A DNA stretch of 64,000 nucleotides, taken from positions 310,001 through 374,000 of the forward strand of contig CAVVTP010000001.1 of the NCBI GenBank assembly GCA_963751165.1. The letters run 5' to 3'. The notes under the pieces were generated by a model, which had not been told where the DNA came from, did not search any database, and saw only the letters and a program-made list of their open reading frames with translations. Shown here in pieces: positions 26,040-35,199 of this stretch. The position numbers were made by a program, and so were the translations under genes. Origin of the DNA: Roseiarcus sp963751165 (GTDB lineage: Bacteria; Pseudomonadota; Alphaproteobacteria; Rhizobiales; Beijerinckiaceae). The number at the start of each line of letters is the position of its first letter. The stretch's first letter is position 1.

Positions 26040-26627
26040 CTATTGCTCGTTCTGGAAGACCTGGGTCGAGCTCAAGAACAGCGTGCCGTTCGCGAGATCG
26101 CTGAAAACGAGCCCGAGCGGCCCGGCGACGACCGGCCACTGATACATCACCCTCAAGATCATGAGCTTGCCTGGAGTGCCCGGATTGTAGTTCCAGCTGT
26201 TCGTCACCTGGCCGCTCGAGCCGTAGGTCAGGGTCGGCGGCGTCAGCACGAGCGCGTCGCTGGTCGTGGCCGAAATCGACTGCGCCTCGAGATCGACCAT
26301 GACGCCAGAGCAGCTGAAGAGAGCCGGCAGGTAGCCGCAGACGGTGTTCAAGAAACTCGCCTGGCCCGCCGATCCGGAGGCCGGCGCCTGATTGGTCAGT
26401 ACGACGCGCGCGGCCTGCTCCGCCGCATTCTCGAGTTCGGCCTGGGCGAGATAGATGACGGCGATTTGCATGGCGCCGAGGATGAGGGCGATCACCAGCG
26501 GCGCGACCAGGGCGAACTCCACCGCCGTCGTCGCGCGGGCGTCGCCGCCGAGGCGCCGAACGTGAGCTCCGGCGCGGGCAAGCCAGGGCTTGGCCCTGGC
26601 TTCCGCGTTCGACAGTCCCAGCCACAT
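26040..26627 (-). CDS. TadE-family pseudopilin-like protein (second)
   Basis: This 195-residue protein shows the classical TadE signature 'TTAVEFALVAPLVIALILGA' around residues 33-52, with a conserved Glu in 'AQAELENAAEQAARVV', and a beta-rich C-terminal half. It follows the TadG-like gene by 24 bases, in the same operon. Role: minor pseudopilin or assembly factor of a Flp-type system whose motor genes must lie elsewhere. Confidence 0.87.
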   Translation of the reverse strand: MWLGLSNAEARAKPWLARAGAHVRRLGGDARATTAVEFALVAPLVIALILGAMQIAVIYLAQAELENAAEQAARVVLTNQAPASGSAGQASFLNTVCGYLPALFSCSGVMVDLEAQSISATTSDALVLTPPTLTYGSSGQVTNSWNYNPGTPGKLMILRVMYQWPVVAGPLGLVFSDLANGTLFLSSTQVFQNEQ

Positions 26628-26651
26628 TTTGGCAAGCCTTGGGAGCTCGTC

Positions 26652-28115
26652 CTACTGCACGAGCTGCGGGGCTGCGCCGTAGGTGGCCGTCTGGGTCGTG
26701 CTGTAATAGCCGTCCGCCGCCATCCCGGGCTCGGGCCCGCAGGTCGTCGCGACAGTGTAGAAGAAGTCCTGCTGCGGCGTCGTGGTCGCGCTCGTGGCCG
26801 AGGACAGAGCCGAGCTGTAGCTCGAGCCGACAATGCTGCCGCCGTCCTCCCACTCATGGCCGACCGTCTCGCCGCACGGGAACATCGTCGTCGCGGACAC
26901 GCTCGTCGAGAAGACGTTCGTGTTCGTCACCGCCTGCGCCGGGTAGAAGTTCACGAAGATGAATTGCCACGGGTTGGTATGGCTGGAGTTGTACGAGGCG
27001 CTGGAGCCGGTGTTCGGATTGCAGATCGCGTTGTAGCTCGAATAGGCCGGATTCGAGCTCTGGTTCAGCTCCGATTCCGAGCAGACCGTGTAGCCGACGG
27101 TCCCCTGAACCGGAGTATAGCCGTTCTGGCAGCTGGTGAGCTGGCTCCCTCTCTTGCCCGCGCATCCCGAACTGGCGGCCGACGTCGCCGCTGTCTGCGC
27201 CGCCGACTGGGTCGAGTAGCAAGTCACGGTCGAGTTCGACGACCAGTTTCCCAGCATCCAGCTGCTTGGCGAGCAGGGCGCCTGCATGACGTTCTCGACC
27301 AGGAACATATCGGCATATTGGCCGAGGTTGACCGACGTCGGTCCGGTCAGCGTCCCATAGCCGGAGCCGAGCTGGCCGAGCGTCAAGCCGGTCATGCCGT
27401 TGGCCACGTCGGTCCCGACGGACTTGTTGGCCGATCCGCTTGCCGCATTGAGGCTCGTCGGCTGATACACCCAGTCCGCCATCGACGTGTAGGAGCTGCC
27501 CGCGGCGCCGTTCGTGAAGGGCAGGGCGTAGAGCGTCACATGCTTGTAGTACCAACCCTTGGCGCCGACGAGATTGATCGTCAGCTGCGTCGGCCATTGC
27601 AGGGCTGCCCCGGCCGTCGCCGAGCTGGTGAGGGTCTCGGAGCTCGAGCCCGGCAACCACGAGACGTTGTTAAAAATGGGCGTGTAGGTCGCCGTCCCTT
27701 TCGCATAGAACTGCCCGACCTGGAGCGTATCGCCGCTCGCGGTCGTGCAGTCGCCGCCGCTCTCCAGACAGGCGTGGAAATCGGAAATGGTCGAGTTGGT
27801 GGGTCCATTCGCGGTCAGATAGTCCTGGGCCGCTGTCTGCAGCGCCGAAGAGCTGTTCAGGTAGGTCGAAGGATTCTGTGCGCCCAGCTTCGCTGCCGCC
27901 AGAACGGCCAAATCGACGCCTGCCTGGAGCCGCGCTCGGGTGGTGACCGCGGTGGAGTAGTCGACGGCGGCGCCGGTCACGATGACCGCGGCGAGGATGC
28001 CGCCGGCGAACAGGAGAGAGGTCGATCCGCGCTGGTTGTTGCGAAAGGACCGAAGGATGTTGGATGCTTGTTTCTGCATAGCCGTGCTCGTCTTCCCCAT
28101 GGCGCAACGGAACAT
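26652..28115 (-). CDS. TadG-like protein (first of the set)
   Basis: The long product (475-487 residues) starts with the TadG N-terminus 'NNQRGSTSLLFAGGILAAV', an inner-membrane anchor, then 'DYSTAVTTRARLQAGVDLAV' and a large Ser/Thr/Asn-rich extracellular region containing several cysteines. No clear von Willebrand MIDAS motif is visible. Starts at 28115, 28100 or 28079 are possible; the last has GGGGAAG about ten bases upstream and fits homologous N-termini best. It leads the three-gene operon. Confidence 0.82.
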   Translation of the reverse strand: MFRCAMGKTSTAMQKQASNILRSFRNNQRGSTSLLFAGGILAAVIVTGAAVDYSTAVTTRARLQAGVDLAVLAAAKLGAQNPSTYLNSSSALQTAAQDYLTANGPTNSTISDFHACLESGGDCTTASGDTLQVGQFYAKGTATYTPIFNNVSWLPGSSSETLTSSATAGAALQWPTQLTINLVGAKGWYYKHVTLYALPFTNGAAGSSYTSMADWVYQPTSLNAASGSANKSVGTDVANGMTGLTLGQLGSGYGTLTGPTSVNLGQYADMFLVENVMQAPCSPSSWMLGNWSSNSTVTCYSTQSAAQTAATSAASSGCAGKRGSQLTSCQNGYTPVQGTVGYTVCSESELNQSSNPAYSSYNAICNPNTGSSASYNSSHTNPWQFIFVNFYPAQAVTNTNVFSTSVSATTMFPCGETVGHEWEDGGSIVGSSYSSALSSATSATTTPQQDFFYTVATTCGPEPGMAADGYYSTTQTATYGAAPQLVQ

Positions 28116-28691
28116 GTCAGTTGCGCTTCAAGTGCATCGAGCGAGCTATAAAGACAATTTGTTACGGCTTTGTTTGTCCGATCGTAGAATATTCGACTAT
28201 TCCGCATGCAGTAACGTAAGCGAGGATGTTGGAAAATTATGATCGTTAATTCCAGCGACCCGAATACATAGGCTTAGAACACGATTGCAGCGGGGCGCCA
28301 GGTGCAACGATCTCAGCACGGAGTTACGTAAGGTTCCGCCCCATATTCGTCGTGGACAAGGCCGCTCTCGTCATGGCGTTTGGACCCTCGCCGCTCCTGT
28401 CCGGCCGTCCGCAACCCGCTACGGGCTTCTGCATGAGGCATCGGCCGTGTCGCGGACTATTCATCACGCGGCCTCGGCGTTGCAATTGTCGGGCTAATGC
28501 GTTCTTTGGAGAGGCTTCGCTATCGTCCGCGTTCAGACATTTTCATGACCGAGGGCGACCGCCGCCTGCGCAAACGCCGGCAGAAATGCGGGACGGGTTC
28601 GGTGGGTTCGCGAGCGGAAACTTTAGATAACCGGCCTCGCATCCCGGCACGCGGGACGCGAGGCCGATCGGGCTATTTGCAAACTTGTCCG
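28116..28691. other. Long intergenic region upstream of the TadG-like operon
   Basis: About 575 bases without a supportable gene. The part next to the TadG-like start (28130-28270) is AT-richer and probably contains the operon promoter; the remainder shows only short, Arg/Ser-rich open frames that look non-coding. No RNA gene was recognised. Confidence 0.45.
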
Positions 28692-29069
28692 TCAGCCGAC
28701 TTTCTCAGCCGCGCGGATCTTCTTGGCGCCCTCGCGCTCCAGCAGGCTCGGGATATAGGCGCCGATGCCCGGCTGCAGATCCTGCAGCGAGACGAACCGG
28801 CCGTCCTTTAGGCGCAGGCCGTCGCGATAAAGCCCCGTCTCACGCTGGGCGAACATAGACTCGACTTCCGATCCGATCCCGTAAGTCGCCTGCATGGTGA
28901 AGGGGATGTCGGTCAGGACGACCTTCGTGTCGCACTGCACGCAAACCGGAATTCTCGGATCCCCGGGCGCCGCGAAACCGATCGAGCCGCTCGGAAAACG
29001 CGTCGTGACATAGAGTTCACCCTCACGCGCAGGACGGGATCCATACATCTCCAAGGAATAGTCGCACAT
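28692..29069 (-). CDS. Conserved hypothetical protein (N-terminus MCDYSLE)
   Basis: The 125-residue soluble protein starts 'MCDYSLEMYGSRPAREGELY', which I recall as the N-terminus of a small protein family common in Bradyrhizobium, Methylobacterium and relatives. Two cysteines occur in 'VCVQCDTKV', a possible metal-binding pair. No signal peptide or membrane helix is seen. Function is unknown. It is a single-gene unit with a 290-base, partly AT-rich upstream region that holds no other gene. Confidence 0.7.
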   Translation of the reverse strand: MCDYSLEMYGSRPAREGELYVTTRFPSGSIGFAAPGDPRIPVCVQCDTKVVLTDIPFTMQATYGIGSEVESMFAQRETGLYRDGLRLKDGRFVSLQDLQPGIGAYIPSLLEREGAKKIRAAEKVG

Positions 29070-29358
29070 GACATTCTCCTGTGTGCTGCGCGCCCACCCA
29101 GCATCCGTTCGCGGATTCGTCGATTAGCTTTGTTTATAATCGACAAGTTAGAACGGCAATTGGGCTTTATTGAGAGCAAGAGACGTCCGTAGATGGAAAG
29201 ATTCGGACGCCACGCTGTTCTAACTCCGCAAGTTTAAGCTGCAAGGCGGGTCGCCTCGCACAACAAACGCCGCACGCAGCAGATTGATCCGCAGGCCGCG
29301 AACGCCGGCCCAGGCGAGCCCGCTCCGGCTGGACGTTCATCGCCCGCGAAGCGGGGCA

Positions 29359-30789
29359 TCAATGCAGGAGGCCTGCCTCTTCGATCCTGACCGGGGACAG
29401 TTCGCCCGGTTCGACCCTTCGCCACCGCGCCCCGAACGACTCGACCCGGAAGCGCGCGGCGGCGAGGCCGTGCGGCCAGCCTTCCAGACCGGCCTTGAGC
29501 ATCAGGTGGCGCACGAAGTCGTGCGGGTCGGCGACATGGCGCCAGACGCTCGGCAGGAACAGCGCGCGCCGGCGCGCGACTCCGAGGATCAGCCCGTCGC
29601 GGTCGGGCTCGAGCGCCCCGATGAGCTCCGCTTCGCGCGTCGCCGGGACCGGGCGCGGATGGGAGAGAATTGAAAGGCCGATTTCCAGACCGTCGAGCTC
29701 GGCTTCACTAAGATGCGGGAAGCGTGGGTCGGCGAATCCGGCCCGAACCGCATTCGCCATCGCGTCCGCGATGAGCGAGCTTCTCGGCGCCGCCGAGCCG
29801 ACGCAGCCGCGCAGCCTGCCGCCCTGGGTGAGGGTGACGAAGGTCGCCCGCTGGGACGCCAGCGACGGCGACAGGCGGCCGTCGAACCCGAGGGCCGGCA
29901 CGCGGCCGCCCCGTCTCGCCGCTGCGGCGAGACCCGCCATGCAACTCGAGAGCAGGAGCGTCCGGTCGGCGTCGTTCAATCGGGCCGAGGCCGCGTATTC
30001 GAAGGCGAAGGCGCCGTAGCCGACGACGCGCGCCGTGTCGGCGCCCACGTCGGCCGAGGTCGCGAGATGGAGGCCGCTGACCCTCAGATCCCGCTCCGCC
30101 GCGATCTCGAGCGCCCCCATGATCGGGAGATAGCCGCAAGCCCGGCGGCCTTCCAGCGAGGCCGAGTCGAGGGTCTCGATGCGCCGCCCTGTGTCCGAAT
30201 CGATTTCCTCGGCCGCCTTGCGGTCGAGGAAATGCGACAGATCTGAGGACACCGCGATGACGGTCTCCGGCCCGCCCCACACGAGACGGAGCGCCTCGGC
30301 GACTTCGCCAGGCTCGGCGTCGCCGACCAGGATCGGCAAGATTTCAAACGGCGCAGCGAGCATGGCTTGAAACATCACGAGATGCATCTCGAGCGAATGC
30401 TCGCCGGCGAAGGGCCTCGCGTCGACGGATGCGGCCCTTGCTTGCGACAGCCGGGCGTGGAGATCGCGCGAGACCTCGGCCTCGCCGAGCGGAGTGCTCC
30501 AGGCCGTGGCCGGATGGATCGCAAGGCCGCGAAAGGCGACCCGGTGCGCCGGGCCGACGATGACGATACGGCGGGGGGGATCGGCCCGCCGCGCCCACGG
30601 CCCGAAGGCAGTTGCGGCGACCGAGCCGGAATAGACGATGCCGGCATGCGGCGCGACCACCACCTTCGGCGCCACGCCGCCATCGGGCCGGGCGCCTTTG
30701 GCCATCTGCCCGATGAGGTCGCGAAGCTCTTGCGCCCCGGCTGGATAGAACAGGCCCGCAACCTGCGCGGGATGAACTTCGTTCAGCAT
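29359..30789 (-). CDS. Fused Memo (AmmeMemoRadiSam B) and AMMECR1 (A) protein
   Basis: Residues 1-~270 are a Memo/DODA-like domain ('VHPAQVAGLFYPAGAQELRD', 'VVVAPHAGIVYSG', 'EHSLEMHLVMFQAML', 'SSDLSHFLD' with the metal-binding His set). Residues ~290-476 are an AMMECR1 domain ('SQRATFVTLTQGGRLRGCVG' with the LRGC motif, 'IGLSILSHP', 'VWRHVADPHDFVRHLMLKAG'). The fusion is known as AmmeMemoRadiSam system protein B/A; the partner radical SAM enzyme is divergently encoded next door. The reaction is not known. Start ATG 30789 was chosen because the Memo fold begins there. Confidence 0.93.
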   Translation of the reverse strand: MLNEVHPAQVAGLFYPAGAQELRDLIGQMAKGARPDGGVAPKVVVAPHAGIVYSGSVAATAFGPWARRADPPRRIVIVGPAHRVAFRGLAIHPATAWSTPLGEAEVSRDLHARLSQARAASVDARPFAGEHSLEMHLVMFQAMLAAPFEILPILVGDAEPGEVAEALRLVWGGPETVIAVSSDLSHFLDRKAAEEIDSDTGRRIETLDSASLEGRRACGYLPIMGALEIAAERDLRVSGLHLATSADVGADTARVVGYGAFAFEYAASARLNDADRTLLLSSCMAGLAAAARRGGRVPALGFDGRLSPSLASQRATFVTLTQGGRLRGCVGSAAPRSSLIADAMANAVRAGFADPRFPHLSEAELDGLEIGLSILSHPRPVPATREAELIGALEPDRDGLILGVARRRALFLPSVWRHVADPHDFVRHLMLKAGLEGWPHGLAAARFRVESFGARWRRVEPGELSPVRIEEAGLLH

Positions 30790-30952
30790 CTCGGCCCCCA
30801 AATGCCTGATCAAACTGCCCGCCGTCCGCTTTTCGCAAATGTAAGCATGCGGCCGCCGGCGCGCCAGTGCGCCGCATTGCAATCCGCGCTCCGGATTCCG
30901 ACATAAAGGAGAGATTTTTGAGGAGCGGCCGCGCGAAAGCGGCCGGGGAGAC

Positions 30953-32044
30953 ATGGACGGCGACTGCGTCAACGTCGAGTATTGGACGAAGCTCGAGGAC
31001 GGGCGGATCGAGTGCCGGCTCTGCCCCCGCTTCTGTCATATGCGGGCCGGCCAGCGCGGCTTGTGCTTCGTGCGGCGCGCGCGCGAGGACGGCGAGGGCA
31101 TGGAGCTGACCGGCTACGGCCGCTCGACCGGTTTCTGCGTCGACCCGATCGAGAAAAAGCCGCTCAATCACTTCCTGCCTGGTTCGTCGGTTCTCTCGTT
31201 CGGGACCGCCGGCTGCAACCTCGCCTGCGCCTTCTGCCAGAACTGGGACATCTCAAAGAGCCGCGAGGTCGCACGCCTCAGCTCGCTGGCGATGCCGGAG
31301 ACGATCGCGCGCGCGGCGGAGCGCCTCGGCTGCGCCAGCGTCGCCTACACCTACAACGACCCCGTTATTTTCATGGAATACGCGCTCGACACGGCGGCCG
31401 CCTGCCGGGTGAAGGGGATCAAGAACGTCGCCGTCACCGCAGGCTTCGTCTGCGACGAGCCGCGCGAGCGCTTCTTCGCCGGCATGGACGCGGCCAACGT
31501 CGATCTCAAGGCCTTCACCGAGCGCTTCTACGAGAAGCGCTGCGCCGCCTCTCTGAAGCCTGTCCTGGAGACGCTGAAATATCTCGTGCACGAGACGAAC
31601 GTGTGGACCGAGATCACGACGCTTCTCATCCCCGGCGAGAACGATTCCGACGAGGAGATCGAGGCGCTGACGAAGTGGGTGGCGACGGAGCTCAGGCCCG
31701 ACGTGCCGCTGCACTTCACCGCCTTCCACCCCGACTACCGGATGCTCGAAACGCCGCCGACACCGCTTGCGACCTTGCAGAAGGCGCGGGCGATCGGCGT
31801 CAGGAACGGCCTCAAGCACGTCTATGTCGGCAACGTCCATGATCCGGCGCGCGAGGCGACGCTCTGCCCGACCTGCGGGGCCCGATGCATCGGCCGCGAC
31901 CGCTACCGGATCACGGAGTACACCCTCGACGCCGCAGGCGCCTGCAGGAGCTGCGGAACCAGGATGGCAGGCGTGTTCGCCGAGAGGCCGGGCGACTGGG
32001 GCGCGCGCCGGCTGCCGGTCGAGATCGGACGCTACGCAGCGTGA
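30953..32044 (+). CDS. amrS: AmmeMemoRadiSam system radical SAM enzyme
   Basis: The 363-residue protein has an N-terminal cysteine-rich strap ('CRLCPRFCHMRAGQRGLC'), the radical SAM cluster motif CNLACAFC in 'GTAGCNLACAFCQNWDISKS', the TIM-barrel blocks 'YTYNDPVIFMEYALD' and 'VDLKAFTERFYEK', and a C-terminal zinc-ribbon-like part with two further CxxC pairs ('CPTCGARC', 'CRSCG'). These are features of AmrS. It faces the Memo-AMMECR1 fusion across a 163-base divergent promoter region, so the two are probably controlled together. Confidence 0.93.
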   Translation: MDGDCVNVEYWTKLEDGRIECRLCPRFCHMRAGQRGLCFVRRAREDGEGMELTGYGRSTGFCVDPIEKKPLNHFLPGSSVLSFGTAGCNLACAFCQNWDISKSREVARLSSLAMPETIARAAERLGCASVAYTYNDPVIFMEYALDTAAACRVKGIKNVAVTAGFVCDEPRERFFAGMDAANVDLKAFTERFYEKRCAASLKPVLETLKYLVHETNVWTEITTLLIPGENDSDEEIEALTKWVATELRPDVPLHFTAFHPDYRMLETPPTPLATLQKARAIGVRNGLKHVYVGNVHDPAREATLCPTCGARCIGRDRYRITEYTLDAAGACRSCGTRMAGVFAERPGDWGARRLPVEIGRYAA

Positions 32045-32083
32045 GCGGCGAGCGGGAGTCGCGGTTTTGGGAGGACATTGGCA

Positions 32084-32383
32084 GTGCACGATCTCGAAGA
32101 GACGATTCGTCGGCGCGCCTATCGCCTTTGGGAGGAGGCAGGGCGGCCGGTAGGGCGCAGCGACGAATTCTGGCACGCGGCGCGCGACGAAATCGGGGGC
32201 GAAGAGGCGAAGGACGATACCCCGTTCGACCCGTTCGAGCCGCCAATCGATGAGCCGCCGGAGGTCGCTTTCCAGCACGGCGTTCCGGTCGGCATGCCAG
32301 GCGAACGCATCGCCGAGCAGGGCGTACTGGACGACCGGCTGATCGACCTTATCCCGGTCCCTCGTTCGAGGCTCGACGACTAA
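32084..32383 (+). CDS. DUF2934-domain protein
   Basis: The first 40 residues contain the DUF2934 motif 'RRRAYRLWEEAGRPVGRSDE' with 'FWHAARDEI'; the remainder is acidic and low in structure. GGAGG at 32070-32074 lies nine bases before GTG 32084 (an in-frame TTG at 32078 is too close to it). DUF2934 proteins are small and common in Hyphomicrobiales, function unknown. It follows amrS by about 40 bases on the same strand. Confidence 0.8.
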   Translation: MHDLEETIRRRAYRLWEEAGRPVGRSDEFWHAARDEIGGEEAKDDTPFDPFEPPIDEPPEVAFQHGVPVGMPGERIAEQGVLDDRLIDLIPVPRSRLDD

Positions 32384-32548
32384 GCCATGCGGTTCAGGGT
32401 TTCATCCATCGCGCGACGGCGGCCACGATCGCGACCGCGAGGACGGTCCGGACGAGCTGCGATTGCGTCGATGCGGAGCGCGCGTTAGCCTTTGAGCGGG
32501 AACCTGGATTCGAGCCGTCGGAACGGCTCCTGCAACGGGAGGAACACG

Positions 32549-34349
32549 ATGCTCGATGTGACGGCGGAAGGCCGGATCAGCAATGTCTTGACGAATCTGG
32601 GGGACGCGCTCGCGGCCAACGACCTCGATCGCGCGCTTTCCCTGTTTAGGGACGATTGCTACTGGCGCGATCTCGTCGCCTTCACCTGGAACATCAAGAC
32701 CCTCGAGGGCAAGGAGGCGATTCGCGCGATGCTGACGACGCAGCTCGCCTCGGTGAAGCCCTCGGCCTGGGCAGTCGATCCGGCGGCGGCCGTCACCGAG
32801 GAAGACGGCGTCACGACCGGTTGGCTCACTTTTGAGACCGTCATATTCCGCGGCTATGGGCTCGTGCGCCTCAAGGACGGGAAGATCTGGACGCTGCTCA
32901 CCACCGCGGCAGAGCTCAAGGGACACGAGGAGCGGCTTGGCTTCCAGCGGCCGCTCGGCGCCAAGCACGGCGCCGGCAAGCACAGGCTGAGCTGGAAGGA
33001 GGAGCGGGAAGAGGAGGCGCGGACCCTCGGCTATACGAAACAGCCTTATGTCGTCATCGTCGGCGGCGGCCAGGGCGCCATCGGCCTCGGCGCGCGCCTG
33101 CGGATGCTCGGCGTGCCGGCCATCATCGTCGAGAAGAACGCGCGTCCGGGCGACAGTTGGCGCAACCGCTACAAGTCCCTCTGTCTGCATGACCCGGTCT
33201 GGTACGACCACATGCCCTATCTGCCGTTCCCGCCGAACTGGCCGGTGTTCTCGCCGAAGGACAAGATCGGCGACTGGCTCGAGATGTATACCAAGATCAT
33301 GGAGCTCAACTACTGGGGCTCCACGACCTGCAAGAAGGCGCGGTTCAACGAGGCCGACAAGGAATGGGAAGTCGTCGTCGATCGTGACGGACAGGAGATC
33401 ACGCTCAGGCCCAAGCATCTCGTGCTGGCGACCGGCATGTCGGCTAAGCCCAACATGCCGAAGTTTCCCGGCATGGAGCGCTTCAAGGGCGACCAGCATC
33501 ATTCCTCGAAACATCCGGGGCCGGACGCCTACGCGGGCAGGAAGGCGGTCGTCATCGGCTCGAACAATTCGGCGCACGACATTGCGGCGGCGCTGTGGGA
33601 GAACGACGCCGACGTGACGATGGTGCAGCGCTCCTCGACCCACATCGTGCGCTCGGACACGCTGATGGACATCGGCCTCTCCGCACTCTACTCCGAGAAG
33701 GCGGTCAAATCGGGCACCGACCACCACCGCGCAGATCTCATCTTCGCTTCGATCCCCTATCACATCCTGCACGAGTTCCAGATCCCGCTCTATCAGCAGA
33801 TCAAGGAGCGCGACGCGGAGTTCTACGCCGGCCTCGAAAGGGCGGGGTTCTGGCATGATTGGGGCCCCGACAACTCGGGGTTGTTCATGAAATACCTGCG
33901 GCGCGGCTCGGGCTATTATATCGACGTCGGTGCGAGCCAGCTCGTCATCGACGGCAAGATCAAGCTCAAGCGCGGCCAGGTCGAGGCGATCACCGAGTTC
34001 GAGCGTCGTGCTCGACGACGGGACCGAGCTGCCGGCAGACCTCATCGTCTACGCGACCGGCTACGGCTCGATGAACGGATTTGCCGCCGATCTCATCAGC
34101 CAGGAGGTCGCCGACAAGGTCGGCAAGGTCTGGGGCCTCGGCTCGGACACGCCGAAGGACCCGGGCCCGTGGGAGGGCGAGGAGCGCAACATGTGGAAGC
34201 CGACCCAGCAGGAGGCTTTGTGGTTCCACGGCGGCAACCTGCACCAGTCGCGCCACTATTCGCAGTTCCTGGCGCTGCAGCTCAAGGCGCGGATGGAGGG
34301 CATCCCCACGCCGGTCTACGGGCTTCAGGAGACGCATCACAAAAGCTGA
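32549..34349 (+). pseudogene. FAD-dependent (BVMO-like) monooxygenase, apparent frameshift
   Basis: Residues 1-~150 are an NTF2-like domain, followed by a flavin monooxygenase body: FAD motif 'VVIVGGGQGAIGLGARLRML', the 'HDPVWYDHMPYLPFP' region, NADP motif 'VVIGSNNSAHDIAAALW' and, after the break, 'ADLIVYATGYGSMNGFA'. At 33995-34000 GAGTTC has one base too many; with GAGTC the frame runs 'ITESSVVLDDGTELPAD' to the stop at 34349, about 599 residues, a full-length product. As written the frame continues to 34423 with nonsense. GGGAGGAA precedes ATG 32549. Substrate unknown; this family oxidises ketones, amines or sulfides. Confidence 0.9.
34266..34349 (+). repeat. Monooxygenase 3' end (copy A of a diverged repeat)
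   Basis: The final 28 codons of the monooxygenase ('FLALQLKARMEGIPTPVYGL' onward) have a diverged second copy at 35104-35188, downstream of the cyclic-nucleotide-binding gene and in the same orientation. Confidence 0.65.
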
Positions 34350-34376
34350 AGCGGCGCTTGGCGCCCGCCTCACTCT

Positions 34377-34413
34377 CGCGGGCGGACGCGATCGCGCGCG
34401 TCCGCCCGCGTTT
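34377..34413 (+). terminator. Hairpin after the monooxygenase gene
   Basis: CGCGGGCGGACGCG (34377-34390) and CGCGTCCGCCCGCG (34397-34410) form a perfect 14-bp stem around a 6-base loop, followed by TTT. Position 28 bases behind the stop codon and this strength fit a transcription terminator, though the T-run is short. Confidence 0.7.
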
Positions 34414-34484
34414 AGGGTCCTGACACACAAGAAAGTCGGCTGGTTCTTCTGAGCTCTCCAGCCTCCCGCGCCGTCACAGCAGGT

Positions 34485-35069
34485 TTGACAGAACCGCTGG
34501 AAAGGGTTGAAATCCAGGGGACTGTGGAGGTCATCTGGCAAGTGGCGATTTTCGTCCTCGGGCTGCTCGCAGACGCCGACGCGAAATGGCTGACCCGGAC
34601 GGGTGTGCAACGCCCGATCAAGGACGGGGAAATCCTGATCCAGGAAGGAGAGCCGCTGAAATCGGTCATCCTCCTGTTGCAGGGCGAATGCGTGGTCATC
34701 AACCGGGCGGCGGGCGAGATCAATCGGCTGGGGGTCGGCGACATCATCGGCGAAATGTCGTTCTTGGATGCTGCGCTGCCCTCTGCGACCGTAACGGCGG
34801 TCGGCAACGGTCTTGCCCTCTTTCTCGACAAGGAAACGCTTGCCCGCAAGCTGGAGGCGGACGTCGCCTTCGGATGCCGCTTCTACCGCGCTCTGGCGAT
34901 CTTCCTGGCGGATCGTCTGCGCGGAACCGTGCGGCGCATGAGCGGCGCGCGCGACCTCGAGCCGCAAACTGTCGCCAAAAACGAACTCGATTCACGCGTG
35001 CTCGACATCGTGCCGAGGGCTCGAGAACGGTTTGAGCGCCTGCTAAAAATGTTGGTCGGCGCGCGCTGA
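34485..35069 (+). CDS. Cyclic-nucleotide-binding domain protein
   Basis: This ~194-residue protein contains a CNB (CAP-effector) fold: 'IKDGEILIQEGEPLKSVILLLQGEC' region, 'LGVGDIIGEMSFLD' (phosphate-binding cassette region, atypical, without the usual Arg), and a C-terminal helical tail. There is no helix-turn-helix, so it is not a CRP/FNR regulator. A hydrophobic segment lies near the N-terminus ('VIWQVAIFVLGLLADADAKW'). The start is uncertain (TTG 34485 or GTG 34524). It lies between the monooxygenase and a diverged copy of the monooxygenase 3' end. Confidence 0.75.
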   Translation: MTEPLERVEIQGTVEVIWQVAIFVLGLLADADAKWLTRTGVQRPIKDGEILIQEGEPLKSVILLLQGECVVINRAAGEINRLGVGDIIGEMSFLDAALPSATVTAVGNGLALFLDKETLARKLEADVAFGCRFYRALAIFLADRLRGTVRRMSGARDLEPQTVAKNELDSRVLDIVPRARERFERLLKMLVGAR

Positions 35070-35103
35070 CGAGCGTAGCGGAACAAGTCTTTCGCCATTG
35101 CAC

Positions 35104-35188
35104 TTTCTGGCGCTGCAGCTCTCAAGGCGTGGCTGGAGGGAACCCCGACGCGGATCGAGGTCTCCGGGAGACGCACCGCCTGCGCTGA
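35104..35188 (+). repeat. Diverged copy of the monooxygenase 3' end (copy B)
   Basis: Compared with 34266-34349 the match is clear at TTTCTGGCGCTGCAGCTC and GGAGACGCA and ends in TGA at the same place; a small insertion shifts the frame. No other part of a monooxygenase is present. It looks like the relic 3' end of a related gene displaced by the cNMP-binding gene. Confidence 0.6.
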
Positions 35189-35199
35189 GAACCGGGGCG

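Noticed and set aside
25380..28115. A full Flp/Tad pilus locus
   Set aside because: Only pseudopilin-like genes are present; no ATPase, secretin, prepilin peptidase or major pilin is seen.
25560..28151. 863-codon open frame on the + strand
   Set aside because: It is antisense to three recognisable TadE/TadG-like genes, is Arg/Gly-rich throughout and contains no domain; it arises from high GC content.
33995..34000. Programmed ribosomal frameshift in the monooxygenase
   Set aside because: There is no slippery heptamer or downstream pseudoknot, and the same change recurs in four unrelated genes, which points to a common artefact or mutation type.
32402..34045. 547-codon open frame on the - strand
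   Set aside because: Complement of the flavin monooxygenase gene; the motifs are all on the other strand.
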